A stretch of DNA of 64,000 nt from Elusimicrobia bacterium HGW-Elusimicrobia-1 (GCA_002841695.1 PHAN01000001.1:1-64000), one strand, 5' to 3'. Shown: positions 52,468 through 60,177, numbered from the stretch's first letter. Notes: generated from the letters alone by a model not told the origin. Made by a program: numbers and translations.

Positions 52468-53568
52468 ATGAAAATTTTACACCTCAACTTATCCAACGGC
52501 ATCGCCGGCGATATGACGCTTGCCGCGCTGGTATCCGTCGGCGTTCCGCGAAGCGCGCTCTCAAAAGCGTTGTCGCCGCTGTCTCGAATCGGCATCCCCG
52601 CGCCGCATTTGCGGTTTTCTTCCGTCGAAAAACATCATCTTCCCGCGCTTTCGGTTTCGGTGCCCGGAGATTTTCACTTCAAAAACCCACGGGCGATAGC
52701 GCGAGTCATCAAAAAACTTCCGGCTGTCCGCGGCACAGGTCTTGGCGCCGGGGCAGTCGCGCGCGCCAAAAAAACAGCCCTAAGAGCACTTGATATGCTC
52801 GTAGAGGCGGAAGCCCGCGCGCACCGCGTCGCCTGCGATGCGGTACATTTTCACGAACTCAACTCAAAAGATACGCTTATCGATATTCTCGGCTCGGCGC
52901 TTGCGCTTGAATACATCTCGCCCGAAAAAATCACATCGACGCCCGTTAACATAGGCCGCGCCAATCCGGCCGCACTTTCCATTCTTAAAACCGCCGCCAT
53001 ACCCGTTTATTCCGACGAGCCCTCGCGCGAACTGACCACGCCAACCGGCGCGGCCATCCTTGCGGCCTTCTCGCCGTCTTTTGAGCCGCTGGGAGCGGTG
53101 GAGATTCTTTCTTTCGGCGGAGGCGCGGGAACTTGTGAAATTCCGGGACGCGACAACATTTTGCGGGTCATAGTAGGACAAACCGAGACGCATTCGCCAA
53201 GATTTTTACCGGCCATTTCCGATAAAGCCGCCCCTCGTCCTATCATTCTTGTCGAAACCAACATAGACGATATGAATCCGGAAATTTACCCGTCGATACA
53301 AAGCCGGCTCATAGAGGCCGGAGCCCTTGACGCCTGGCTTGAAAACATAATAATGAAGCACGGACGCCCGGCGGTTAAACTCTGCTGTCTCGCCCGTCCC
53401 GCGGACGTGGAAAGATTATCGTCAATTATTATCGAAAACACCACCTCAAACGCCGTGCGCTTTACGGATTACTCCCGCATTTCGCTTCCCCGCAGTATTT
53501 CTTCCCGCAAAAAAGCGCTGTCTCTGCCTTCCGGCCGCCGCCGCGAAAAACCCGAAAATCGGTTTTAA
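52468..53568 (+). CDS. larC: Nickel insertion protein LarC
   Basis: CTP-dependent nickel insertion into the pincer nucleotide. ILHLNLSNGIAGDMTLAALVSVG, HFHELNSKDTLIDILGSALAL, LTTPTGAAILA and ETNIDDMNPEIYPSIQSRLIEAGALDAWLENIIMKHGRPAVKL are diagnostic. At 366 aa the protein lacks the usual C-terminal segment ending in PEYED; after ENTTSNAVRF the sequence turns into a basic tail (SLPSGRRREKPENRF). It could be truncated or frameshifted near the AAAAAA run at 53510-53516. Confidence 0.93.
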   Translation: MKILHLNLSNGIAGDMTLAALVSVGVPRSALSKALSPLSRIGIPAPHLRFSSVEKHHLPALSVSVPGDFHFKNPRAIARVIKKLPAVRGTGLGAGAVARAKKTALRALDMLVEAEARAHRVACDAVHFHELNSKDTLIDILGSALALEYISPEKITSTPVNIGRANPAALSILKTAAIPVYSDEPSRELTTPTGAAILAAFSPSFEPLGAVEILSFGGGAGTCEIPGRDNILRVIVGQTETHSPRFLPAISDKAAPRPIILVETNIDDMNPEIYPSIQSRLIEAGALDAWLENIIMKHGRPAVKLCCLARPADVERLSSIIIENTTSNAVRFTDYSRISLPRSISSRKKALSLPSGRRREKPENRF

Positions 53569-53571
53569 TTT

Positions 53572-53600
53572 TTGACGAAAATCGCACTTTGTGATATAAT
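53572..53600 (+). promoter_or_regulatory. Sigma-70 promoter of the DUF4258/DUF2283 pair
   Basis: TTGACG (53572-53577), 17-bp spacer, TATAAT (53595-53600), 26 bp before the first ATG. It begins directly after the larC stop codon. Confidence 0.75.
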
Positions 53601-53626
53601 GCTCAAACAGCGGGGCGCATTGAACT

Positions 53627-53872
53627 ATGATGAAAATCATATTCACACGCCACGCTCTCGAACAAATTGAAAAAAGAAATATCGCAGAAACCGACGTGGC
53701 CGAAGCCGTCGCAAACCCATCCAAAGTTCTAACCGACGCATACGATGCCGAGCTTGCTCACTACATAGGTAAAATCGGACCGAGGTTTTTGAGAGTCGTG
53801 GTAAAAATAATCGCGGGTGATTTGATAGTCGTAACGGCTTTCTACGACAGGAGAATAAAAGATGAAGATTAA
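53627..53872 (+). CDS. DUF4258 domain protein
   Basis: 81 residues: FTRHALEQIEKRNIAETDVAEAVANP is the conserved start of DUF4258, with GPRFLRVVVKI…DLIVVTAFYDRR at the end. The fold is thought to resemble RelE-like toxins, and these genes usually sit before a DUF2283 gene, as here with an 11-bp overlap. It is a possible toxin-antitoxin-like pair; no activity is proven for it. Confidence 0.85.
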   Translation: MMKIIFTRHALEQIEKRNIAETDVAEAVANPSKVLTDAYDAELAHYIGKIGPRFLRVVVKIIAGDLIVVTAFYDRRIKDED

Positions 53873-54071
53873 ATACGATAAAGAAACCGACACCCTTAAC
53901 ATTGTTTTTGTGGACAGACCCGTCAAAAACAGCGAATATCTGGAGAAAGAAGGCATAGTGGTGGATCTTGACGAGGATTCGAGCGCCATAGGCATAGAGG
54001 TGGTATCGGTTTCCAAAAAATGGCCGCTTAAAGATATTTTACGTTTCGAATATGAACCCGTTGCCGTATAA
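53862..54071 (+). CDS. DUF2283 domain protein
   Basis: 69 residues: MKIKYDKETDTLNIVFVDRPVKNSEYLEKEGIVVDLDEDSSAIGIEV in outline is the DUF2283 pattern (Y…D.L.i.f……e….v.D.d..g.vvGiEi). It overlaps the DUF4258 gene and is presumably its partner or antitoxin. Confidence 0.88.
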   Translation: MKIKYDKETDTLNIVFVDRPVKNSEYLEKEGIVVDLDEDSSAIGIEVVSVSKKWPLKDILRFEYEPVAV

Positions 54072-54178
54072 TACGTCGTTTCACTCCGGTAATTACGCCC
54101 CCTCCCTTGATATTTATAATTTTTTTGAGGCCCTATATATGTTTTGTAACCGTCCATATATAAAGGTAAAGGCGACCC

Positions 54179-54207
54179 TTGACAAACCCCTTTGCTTTTT
54201 ATACAAT
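54179..54207 (+). promoter_or_regulatory. Strong sigma-70 promoter of the outer-membrane protein gene
   Basis: TTGACA (54179-54184), 17-bp spacer, TACAAT (54202-54207). The transcript would carry a ~60-nt leader with the hairpin at 54240-54259. Confidence 0.85.
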
Positions 54208-54239
54208 AACACCCTTAGTTTTTGAGCACAATTACAAGC

Positions 54240-54259
54240 ATCAAGTGTTCGCACTTGAT
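54240..54259 (+). promoter_or_regulatory. Leader hairpin with UUCG tetraloop next to the ribosome binding site
   Basis: Perfect 8-bp stem ATCAAGTG/CACTTGAT closed by TTCG, one base before AGGAGG (54261-54266) and 17 bases before ATG 54277. It may stabilise the 5' end of an abundant mRNA or tune ribosome access. Confidence 0.8.
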
Positions 54260-54276
54260 CAGGAGGTAGTAGAAGT

Positions 54277-55878
54277 ATGAAGAAATTGTTAGCATTTGTA
54301 GCAGTAGTGTCGTTGGCAGCGCAGGCGATGGCCGTAGAACCGACCTCGCTCAGGATTAAAGGTATGGGCGGCGGTCTCGGCAGAATAGTAGCCGACGAGT
54401 ACACCGACTTCCTTGCCGTCCCGTCCGACGTCCTCAAAGTTAACGGTTCGCGTCTTTATTCGAACCTCTCCAACCTCTCGAACGCGAGCAACAGCGGCGA
54501 AACGCTGTTTGCCAACGGTTCGGTCAACCAGTATCTTATCGGAGGACTTACCCGTCTGCCCGTGGGCACGGGTTTCGGTTCAGTGGAAACATTCGGCGCG
54601 CTGGCCCCGCAGAATTTGAGAAGGTACATCAACTTCAACACGGCTCTTGTGGGTCTTGATCCAACCGCCCCGGCCGAAGCGGCCACTTATATGCTCTTCG
54701 GAGCAGGCGAAGGCAGTCAAATTAACGACGGCCGCGCCAACGTTCCGGCGGATTACGAGAAAGAAACAGCCAAAGCGTCTCAGAACACCCCCACCACACT
54801 TGTTAACGCCATATATGGTTACGGGCTTTCGGACGATATGAAACTGGGCGTACGCCTTTCTTATTCCGATGTTGTCAACGAAATAAGCAAGGAACACACG
54901 GACAGCGAAGATCCCGACATCACCACGGCGACGGACTTCTATACCGAGTCCTACACCAGAAAAGTCGCCCGCAACACCAGCATGATAACCCTCGCTCCTT
55001 CTGTCAGATATAAGCTCAGCTCGAACCTCTCGGTCGCGGGCGTGCTTTCGCTGATGTCTGCTTCCGACAAGGAGATCGACGACGTTGTTGCCTCCCGCGT
55101 CAAAGGCGCGGCGTATACAGGCGCACGCGGCGGCGGTCTTCTTAACGCCGTTACGCAGGACGATACGCTTACTCAGTCGGTCAGCCCCACGGGCACCGGA
55201 TTCGGAGTTGAAGTATCCGGAGCTTATAAGTATGGCCCCAAGACCACGCTTCGCGGCGTAGTCAGTATGGCTTCGATGCCCAAATCCGCCACCGGCGATT
55301 ATCTGGTCAGACGTTCCACGACCACCACCGCCGCCGGAACCGGTACGAGCAAGCTCTCCAGCGCGATAACCTACAAGGACGACACGGCCACCACCGGTCT
55401 TATCGTCGGCGCGGAGAACAAGATATCCAAAGACCTTACCTTTGGTATAGGCCTGCGTTATCTTGCCAACTCTCAGACCATAACATGGGGCACGAATCTT
55501 AGATCCGACGATTCTGCGGCCGGACTTGTCGGTTATATGCAGAGTGACGTGACCAATAAAACCGACGTCACGGTCTACACTCTCCCTGTCGGACTTGAAT
55601 ACAGAATGGCTCCGTGGATAGTCGCGCGTATGGGCAGCGCCCACACGGTGACCAAGACCGTAGCCAAAGTTGATACGGTTCTTACCACCAAGTCGCCCGC
55701 CGGAGTGGTTCAGAACGTGGCAACTACCAACAGCAGCGCCTCCACAACCGGAGCCGCTACCGCGTTTTCGTACGGCGTCGGACTTGACCTGACGGAAAAC
55801 CTGGTCGTGGACGTGCTCGCTAACGCGAACCTCACGAACCTGGCTGCCTGGCAGATAGGCGTCAACCTGAAGTTCTAA
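54277..55878 (+). CDS. Probable outer-membrane beta-barrel protein
   Basis: 533 residues with signal peptide MKKLLAFVAVVSLAAQAMA (cleavage after AMA). The body alternates short polar and aromatic strands (…LGVRLSYSDVVNE…, MITLAPSVRYKLSSNLSVAGVLSL, LTFGIGLRYLANSQTITWG, VTVYTLPVGLEYRMAPWIVARMG) and ends in IGVNLKF with a terminal phenylalanine, the barrel-assembly signal. Serine/threonine-rich loops are frequent. A strong promoter, AGGAGG and the leader hairpin suggest high expression. The precise role (porin, channel or structural protein) is unknown. Confidence 0.85.
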   Translation: MKKLLAFVAVVSLAAQAMAVEPTSLRIKGMGGGLGRIVADEYTDFLAVPSDVLKVNGSRLYSNLSNLSNASNSGETLFANGSVNQYLIGGLTRLPVGTGFGSVETFGALAPQNLRRYINFNTALVGLDPTAPAEAATYMLFGAGEGSQINDGRANVPADYEKETAKASQNTPTTLVNAIYGYGLSDDMKLGVRLSYSDVVNEISKEHTDSEDPDITTATDFYTESYTRKVARNTSMITLAPSVRYKLSSNLSVAGVLSLMSASDKEIDDVVASRVKGAAYTGARGGGLLNAVTQDDTLTQSVSPTGTGFGVEVSGAYKYGPKTTLRGVVSMASMPKSATGDYLVRRSTTTTAAGTGTSKLSSAITYKDDTATTGLIVGAENKISKDLTFGIGLRYLANSQTITWGTNLRSDDSAAGLVGYMQSDVTNKTDVTVYTLPVGLEYRMAPWIVARMGSAHTVTKTVAKVDTVLTTKSPAGVVQNVATTNSSASTTGAATAFSYGVGLDLTENLVVDVLANANLTNLAAWQIGVNLKF

Positions 55879-55933
55879 GGTTAAGAAATAAAGCATCTCG
55901 GCTTCAAACCCGGGAATACTTAAGTTATAACGA

Positions 55934-55970
55934 AGCCCTTCGCAAGCAATTGCGGAGGGCTATTCGTTTT
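55934..55970 (+). terminator. Intrinsic terminator of the outer-membrane protein gene
   Basis: 12-bp stem AGCCCTTCGCAA/TTGCGGAGGGCT with a GCAA tetraloop (55934-55945 with 55950-55961), followed by ATTCGTTTTT. Confidence 0.88.
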
Positions 55971-56186
55971 TATGAATGTGTTACGTAAATCTAATGTCCG
56001 CCGCCATAATTTTTGTATAAAGATGAAATATAGGCGGGAAGCGAGACAATTGGCGTGTGTGTCCTTAATCTCCCCTCTACTAAGGGGTAACGGGGGTGCG
56101 TGCCTCTCTTTTCTCCCCTCTAAGGGGTAACGGGGGTGGGTGCCTCGCTTTTCTCCCCTCTATAAAGAGGGGAAGGGGGTGTGTTA
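55971..56186. other. Gap with tandem CCCCTCT/AAGGGGT repeats
   Basis: After the terminator there is ~90 bp of plain sequence, then three partial tandem units reading CTCCCCTCTA…GGGGTAACGGGGGTG (56067-56180). The last forms the left arm of the inverted repeat framing the DUF559 gene. No gene. Confidence 0.6.
56150..56180 (+). repeat. Left arm of inverted repeat framing the DUF559 gene
   Basis: CTTTTCTCCCCTCTATAAAGAGGGG followed by GGGGGTGTG is the reverse complement of the segment at about 56543-56582, after the stop codon of the DUF559 gene. Each arm is itself a hairpin (CCCCTCT/AGAGGGG). Confidence 0.8.
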
Positions 56187-56567
56187 ATGACCAAAATCTA
56201 TTACAAACCAGAATTAAAAGAACTTGCCCGTCAACTCCGGAACCGTGCCACACAAAGCGAAATAAAACTCTGGAAATATCTGAAAGGCAAACAGTTGGAC
56301 GGATATGATTTTCACAGGCAAAAGCCGATTGGGGATTATATAGCCGATTTTTTCTGCCCCAAACTTAAATTGGCTCTTGAATTGGACGGTTATACGCACG
56401 GCTTTGAAAATGTTTTTGATAAAGACGCCGTCAAGACGCGCAGATTAAATGAGATGGGGATAACGGTTTTGAGGTTTAATGACGAAGATGTTGTGAAAAA
56501 TATAGATGGTGTGTTGGGGTGTATTCGGGAATATATAGAAAAACACACCCCCGGCCCCTCTTTATAG
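56187..56567 (+). CDS. DUF559 endonuclease-like protein
   Basis: 126 residues of the DUF559 family, related in fold to the very-short-patch-repair endonuclease: ELARQLRNRATQSEIKLWKYLKG, FHRQKPIGDYIADFFCPKLKLALELDGYTH (active-site aspartate/glutamate region), TRRLNEMGITVLRFNDEDVVKN. The ATG 56187 start is preferred; GTG 56181 is possible. The gene is framed by an inverted repeat, and the last residues (KHTPGPSL) are encoded inside the right arm. DUF559 genes in other genomes often sit in such C/G hairpin surroundings, which hints at a mobile cassette. Actual nuclease activity is not established. Confidence 0.9.
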   Translation: MTKIYYKPELKELARQLRNRATQSEIKLWKYLKGKQLDGYDFHRQKPIGDYIADFFCPKLKLALELDGYTHGFENVFDKDAVKTRRLNEMGITVLRFNDEDVVKNIDGVLGCIREYIEKHTPGPSL

Positions 56568-56610
56568 AGGGGAGAAAAGCGCCGTTCCCTCTTAGTAGAG
56601 GGGAGAAAGA
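56543..56610 (-). repeat. Right arm of inverted repeat framing the DUF559 gene
   Basis: ACACACCCCCGGCCCCTCTTTATAGAGGGGAGAAAAGC is complementary to 56150-56185 with small differences; a further partial unit (TAGTAGAGGGGAGAAAG) follows. Confidence 0.8.
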
Positions 56611-56688
56611 TAAGGCGCGCACCCCGCGTTATCCTTAAACTTGAGGACTGACGGAGCTTAAAAAACTGATGAGAGAAGTCCTTGAAAT

Positions 56689-56907
56689 TTGAAACCACGA
56701 ATCATAAAATACTCCGACCTCGTCAAAGAAAAGCGGAATTTCTATCGTTTCCGCGCTCTAAACAAAAAACGCCTCGCGCTCTCCCGTCGGCGCAACCCTT
56801 TCGAGAGGGAGATGCTTCTTAAAATGGATGTGGCCCGCCGCAAGAGATACCTCCGTGAAGGTCGTCTCGTAATCATTTCTCCCCGCCTTTGGGAACTCGC
56901 TATCTAA
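56689..56907 (+). CDS. Small basic hypothetical protein
   Basis: 72 codons from a TTG start, strongly basic (…KEKRNFYRFRALNKKRLALSRRRNPFEREMLLKMDVARRKRYLREG…). Just upstream a broken frame reads LTELKKLMREVLEI before a stop. It may therefore be the second member of a decayed two-gene unit, toxin-antitoxin-like. No family was recognised. Confidence 0.4.
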   Translation: MKPRIIKYSDLVKEKRNFYRFRALNKKRLALSRRRNPFEREMLLKMDVARRKRYLREGRLVIISPRLWELAI

Positions 56908-56915
56908 TTTTTCCC

Positions 56916-56944
56916 TTGACATCGTATATCTTTTTTGCTATATA
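56916..56944 (+). promoter_or_regulatory. Promoter and possible operator of the toxin-antitoxin pair
   Basis: TTGACA (56916-56921), 17-bp spacer, TATATA (56939-56944). The word GTATATCTTT occurs at 56924 and again at about 56947, flanking the -10 box, and could be the antitoxin operator. Confidence 0.7.
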
Positions 56945-56984
56945 GTGTATATCTTTAATATATCCTTGAATAGGAGGGAATTAT

Positions 56985-57212
56985 ATGACTTCCAAAACAC
57001 TGGTGGTGCTTGAGCCGACGATGAGAGAATCGGTGGAAAGAATTGCGCGTGAAAATGAAATCTCCATATCGGGGGTTTGCCGCGACCTCATAAAAGAAGC
57101 CCTCGATATTTACGAGGACAAATACTGGAGCGCGGTCGCCGCACAAAGAGAAGAAGGTTTTAATTGGCGAACCAAAGGGCTCTCTCACAACAAGGTTTGG
57201 GGCAAGAAATAA
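56985..57212 (+). CDS. Antitoxin of a RelE/ParE-type module
   Basis: 75 residues. EPTMRESVERIARENEISISGVCRDLIKEALDIYED looks like a ribbon-helix-helix DNA-binding region, and the C-terminal KYWSAVAAQREEGFNWRTKG would wrap the toxin. It precedes the toxin gene by one base and has its own promoter. The call rests on this arrangement. Confidence 0.8.
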   Translation: MTSKTLVVLEPTMRESVERIARENEISISGVCRDLIKEALDIYEDKYWSAVAAQREEGFNWRTKGLSHNKVWGKK

Positions 57213-57213
57213 A

Positions 57214-57495
57214 ATGCTTTATACCTTGTTGTACCATCCAAAAGTAAAGTCCGTTGATATTCCTTCTCTCAATCCCGCCGACAATGATACTATCCGGCGG
57301 GCCATAGAGCAAAGATTGCTCGCCGACCCCGCGAAATACGGACTTCCGTTGAAGTGGGGTTTGAAGGGGTACAGAAAATTAAGGGTGGGGGACTATCGCA
57401 TTATTTATTACGTATCCGGAAACGAAATAAGAGTGGTGATAATAGGCCATAGGAAAGATGTTTACAACCGCGCCGCGAGGCGTCTGACGAAATGA
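57214..57495 (+). CDS. RelE/ParE-family toxin
   Basis: 93 residues: MLYTLLYHPKVKSVDIPSL…AIEQRLLADPAKYGLPLKWGLKGYRKLRVGDYRIIYYVSGNEIRVVIIGHRKDVY in outline is the full RelE/ParE pattern with the conserved basic residues (KLRVGDYRI) and C-terminal HRKDVY. It is likely an mRNA interferase or gyrase poison; which one cannot be read. Preceded by its antitoxin. Confidence 0.9.
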   Translation: MLYTLLYHPKVKSVDIPSLNPADNDTIRRAIEQRLLADPAKYGLPLKWGLKGYRKLRVGDYRIIYYVSGNEIRVVIIGHRKDVYNRAARRLTK

Positions 57496-57544
57496 AACCC
57501 CGCGCCTTTGGAAACTCGTCATCCGAAAAAGTTAGTTTCACGCC

Positions 57545-57573
57545 TTGACAACCCCGCCGATTATTTATATAAT
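57545..57573 (+). promoter_or_regulatory. Consensus sigma-70 promoter of the Rrf2-desulfurase operon
   Basis: TTGACA (57545-57550), 17-bp spacer, TATAAT (57568-57573), both perfect. Downstream ATCATC…GATGAT (57579-57594) is a short dyad that could be an Rrf2 operator. Confidence 0.85.
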
Positions 57574-57611
57574 ATACCAATCATCTATGGATGATATGTA
57601 TAATCAGACAA

Positions 57612-58016
57612 ATGAAAATAACATCAAGAATCTGCTACGGCTTAAGAATTCTGGAAGTCCTTGCCGACGAATATAAAAAATCTGGCGGGAATAACTATGT
57701 TTCTTCGAGCGCCATTGCGCTGCGCGAAAAAATATCAAAGAGATACGCCGACGGTCTTCTGGCCCTTCTTACACTTGCCGACATAGTGGCCGCCCGTCAC
57801 GGCTCGTCCGGCGGATACGTCCTTACGCGGCCGCCTTCGTCGATAACGGTGCGCGACGTATTTGAGGCGCTTGAGGGCTATACGCTCTCATCCAGATGTC
57901 TCGATAAAAAAAGCGGCTGCTCCAAACGCTCGGATTGCTCCGGCCGCAAGATATGGAAAAAGCTCGAATCCGAAATGTTAAAAACTCTCACTAACACCAC
58001 TTTGGCGGATCTTTGA
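57612..58016 (+). CDS. Rrf2-family transcriptional regulator (IscR-like)
   Basis: 134 residues: a winged-helix domain (MKITSRICYGLRILEVLADEY…VSSSAIALREKISKRYADGLLALLTLADIVAARHGSSGGYVLTRPPSSITVRDVFEALEG in outline) and a C-terminal cysteine loop CLDKKSGCSKRSDC, the three-cysteine spacing that in IscR-type proteins holds an [2Fe-2S] cluster. Position before a cysteine desulfurase supports control of Fe-S assembly. ATG 57612 aligns with the family start; an upstream ATG in frame (57591) is possible. Confidence 0.92.
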   Translation: MKITSRICYGLRILEVLADEYKKSGGNNYVSSSAIALREKISKRYADGLLALLTLADIVAARHGSSGGYVLTRPPSSITVRDVFEALEGYTLSSRCLDKKSGCSKRSDCSGRKIWKKLESEMLKTLTNTTLADL

Positions 58017-58020
58017 ACAA

Positions 58021-59160
58021 ATGATATATCTCGACAATGCGTCCACCACATTCCCGAAGCCGCCCGAAGTCGTAACGGCCGTAACGGAGTTTCTTCGAGC
58101 CGGCGCTGTGAACCCCGGCAGGGGGAATTACGCCGCCGCCCTTGCCGCCGCAAAAATAATAGAAGACGCCCGTTTCAGGGTCGCCTCGCTTTTCGGCATC
58201 AAAAACCCGTCGCGGTTGGCGTTTACACTCAACGCCACCGACGCGCTGAATGCCGCCATAAAAGGTTTTGTGCGCTCGGGCGACCGCGTTGTGGCGACCA
58301 CACTGGAACATAATGCCGTCGTGCGGCCGCTTTCGACGTTGTCGCGCAAGGGTCTGATAGATGTCGAGTTTGTGCGGCATACGCCGGAAGGGCTGATAGA
58401 GCCGTCGGCCATAGAAAAATCGCTCGAGAAAAAAACACGCCTCGTGGCGATGACCCACGGCTCAAACGTATTCGGCGCCGTCACGGATATTGAGGCGGTT
58501 GCGGCGATTTGCCGTCGGAAAAACGTCGCCTTGCTTGTGGACGCCTCTCAGACCGCAGGCCATGTCCGGCTGGATGTTGAAAAACTCGGACTTGATTTTG
58601 TCGCTTTTTCAGGACACAAAGGTCTCTACGGCCCGACGGGAACGGGATGTCTTTACGTGCGCGAGGGCATCGAAATATCCCCCTGGCGCGAGGGCGGAGC
58701 CGGAGAAGGTCAGGCGCGGGCATCCTCCGAGGAACTCAAAATGCCGCTCTTTATAGAAACGGGCACACAAAATACCGTCGGCATAGCGGGTCTCGGCGCC
58801 GCCGCGAAGTTCGTAGCCGATAATTTTTCGGAGATAGAATCCCGCGCGGCAAAACTTACGCGTATCATAATTGAAGGGTTATCGTCGATAAAAAACGTCG
58901 AAGTACTTGGGCCGAAAGATGAATCCGCAAAACTTCCAGTGGTTTCATTTATAGTCAGGCGTGATAATTTTTCCGCGAACGCAATGTCCCTTGCGCTTGA
59001 CGAAGGTTACGCAATATCCGTGCGCGGGGGCGAACATTGCGCTCCGCTGGCGCACAAAGGATTTTATGAGAGCGGCACGCTTCGCGCAAGTCCGGGTTTT
59101 TTCAATACGCCCGAACACGCCGAAAAATTTGTAGAGGCCGTTGCCGGACTGTTGCGGTAA
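58021..59160 (+). CDS. Cysteine desulfurase (class V aminotransferase, SufS/TIGR01977-like)
   Basis: PLP enzyme releasing sulfur from cysteine. YLDNASTTFPKPPEV, NATDALNAAIKGF, ATTLEHNAVVRPL, the PLP lysine in FSGHKGLYGPTGTG, and a cysteine in RGGEHCAPLAHK are present. The RGGxHCAPLAHK end is typical of the single-gene desulfurases found in anaerobes. It starts five bases after the Rrf2 gene, so it is in that operon. It supplies sulfur to the Nfu and E1-like proteins downstream, by inference. Confidence 0.93.
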   Translation: MIYLDNASTTFPKPPEVVTAVTEFLRAGAVNPGRGNYAAALAAAKIIEDARFRVASLFGIKNPSRLAFTLNATDALNAAIKGFVRSGDRVVATTLEHNAVVRPLSTLSRKGLIDVEFVRHTPEGLIEPSAIEKSLEKKTRLVAMTHGSNVFGAVTDIEAVAAICRRKNVALLVDASQTAGHVRLDVEKLGLDFVAFSGHKGLYGPTGTGCLYVREGIEISPWREGGAGEGQARASSEELKMPLFIETGTQNTVGIAGLGAAAKFVADNFSEIESRAAKLTRIIIEGLSSIKNVEVLGPKDESAKLPVVSFIVRRDNFSANAMSLALDEGYAISVRGGEHCAPLAHKGFYESGTLRASPGFFNTPEHAEKFVEAVAGLLR

Positions 59161-59174
59161 AAAAATAGAAATCT

Positions 59175-59240
59175 CCCCCTACCCCTCTTTAAAAAGAGGG
59201 GTAACCCTCCCCCTTTAAAAAGGGGGAAAGAGGGGGATTT
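59175..59240. repeat. C/G-rich double hairpin after the desulfurase gene
   Basis: CCCCTCTTTAAAAAGAGGGG followed by CCCCCTTTAAAAAGGGGG: two adjacent hairpins of the families seen at 56150 and 52410. Possible terminator or REP. Confidence 0.7.
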
Positions 59241-59253
59241 AAATATATTTAAT

Positions 59254-59922
59254 ATGAACAGCCGCGCGGATATTGCCGCTATTAAGAAAAACCATCGTTT
59301 GCGCAAAGGCGCAATACAAAAAAGAATAGCCGAGTTCAGACGGAAACTTTCCTCGCCGCCCGACGACATTTTCGCGGAGCTTTGTTTCTGTCTCTTGACG
59401 CCGCAATCAAAGGCAAAATCCTGCTGGGCGGCGATAGAAAATCTCAAGTCAAAAAAACTTCTCTCTCGCGATTGTCGCGCTCCGGCTTCTGCGCTTGCCG
59501 CCGCGATCAGCGGTGTGAGATTTCAGAATAATAAATCGCGCTATCTTGTGGAAGCGCGCGGACATTACGATTCCGTGTGCCGGTCTCCGTCGGGGGTGAA
59601 AGGCCTTGCCCGCGCGAAAGCGTCCGCCATAATAAAATTCCGAAATGAGTTGGCCGGCAGGGTCAAAGGTTACGGATTCAAGGAAGCCAGCCACTTTTTA
59701 AGAAACGTGGGATTGGGGCGGAATCTTGCCATACTTGACCGCCACATACTCAAAAATCTCGTAAAATTCGGAGTCATAAAAGAAATTCCCGATACGATTG
59801 CGCCGAAGGCGTACGTGAAAATGGAAGAAAAAATGCGGCTCTTTTCCGCCGCTCTAAAAATCCCCATGGACGAACTCGACCTTGTTTTCTGGTCGGAAGA
59901 GACAGGGGAGATATTCAAATAA
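59254..59922 (+). CDS. N-glycosylase/DNA lyase, Ogg2 type
   Basis: Removes 8-oxoguanine from DNA. The 222-aa size and HhH-GPD features match archaeal-type Ogg2: FCLLTPQSKAKSCWAAIENL, SGVRFQNNKSRYLVEAR, the catalytic lysine in GYGFKEASHFLRNVGLG, the aspartate in AILDRHILKNL, and a C-terminal LDLVFWSEETGEIFK. It is less frequent in bacteria than MutM or Ogg1. It lies among Fe-S genes though it binds no cluster; oxidative stress may be the link. Confidence 0.92.
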   Translation: MNSRADIAAIKKNHRLRKGAIQKRIAEFRRKLSSPPDDIFAELCFCLLTPQSKAKSCWAAIENLKSKKLLSRDCRAPASALAAAISGVRFQNNKSRYLVEARGHYDSVCRSPSGVKGLARAKASAIIKFRNELAGRVKGYGFKEASHFLRNVGLGRNLAILDRHILKNLVKFGVIKEIPDTIAPKAYVKMEEKMRLFSAALKIPMDELDLVFWSEETGEIFK

Positions 59923-59952
59923 AAGACGGTCACTAAGGACTGTCGGGAGAAA

Positions 59953-60177
59953 ATGATGAAAGACAAAGTGGAAGCGGCTCTTAAAAAAGTCAGACCGATG
60001 CTGGAACGCGACGGAGGCAATATAGAACTGGTGGAAGTCACCGATTCCGGCGTGGTGAAAGTAAAACTCACCGGCGCGTGCGGCTCCTGCCCCATGAGCC
60101 AGATGACCCTTAAAATGGGTGTCGAAAGAATTTTAAGGCAGGAAGTCCCCGAGATAAAATCAGTCGAGGCGGTCTGA
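59953..60177 (+). CDS. NifU C-terminal domain protein (Nfu)
   Basis: 74 residues: VEAALKKVRPMLERDGGNIELVEV and KLTGACGSCPMSQMTLKMGVERIL, with the CxxC that binds or transfers a [4Fe-4S] cluster. It is the bare Nfu domain without an A-type or scaffold domain. GGGAG precedes ATG 59953; ATG 59956 is next. It probably delivers clusters made with the desulfurase upstream. Confidence 0.95.
   Translation: MMKDKVEAALKKVRPMLERDGGNIELVEVTDSGVVKVKLTGACGSCPMSQMTLKMGVERILRQEVPEIKSVEAV

Noticed and set aside
54580-55896. 438-codon minus-strand frame opposite the barrel gene
   Set aside because: It is the antisense shadow of a gene with signal peptide, ribosome binding site, promoter and terminator on the plus strand.
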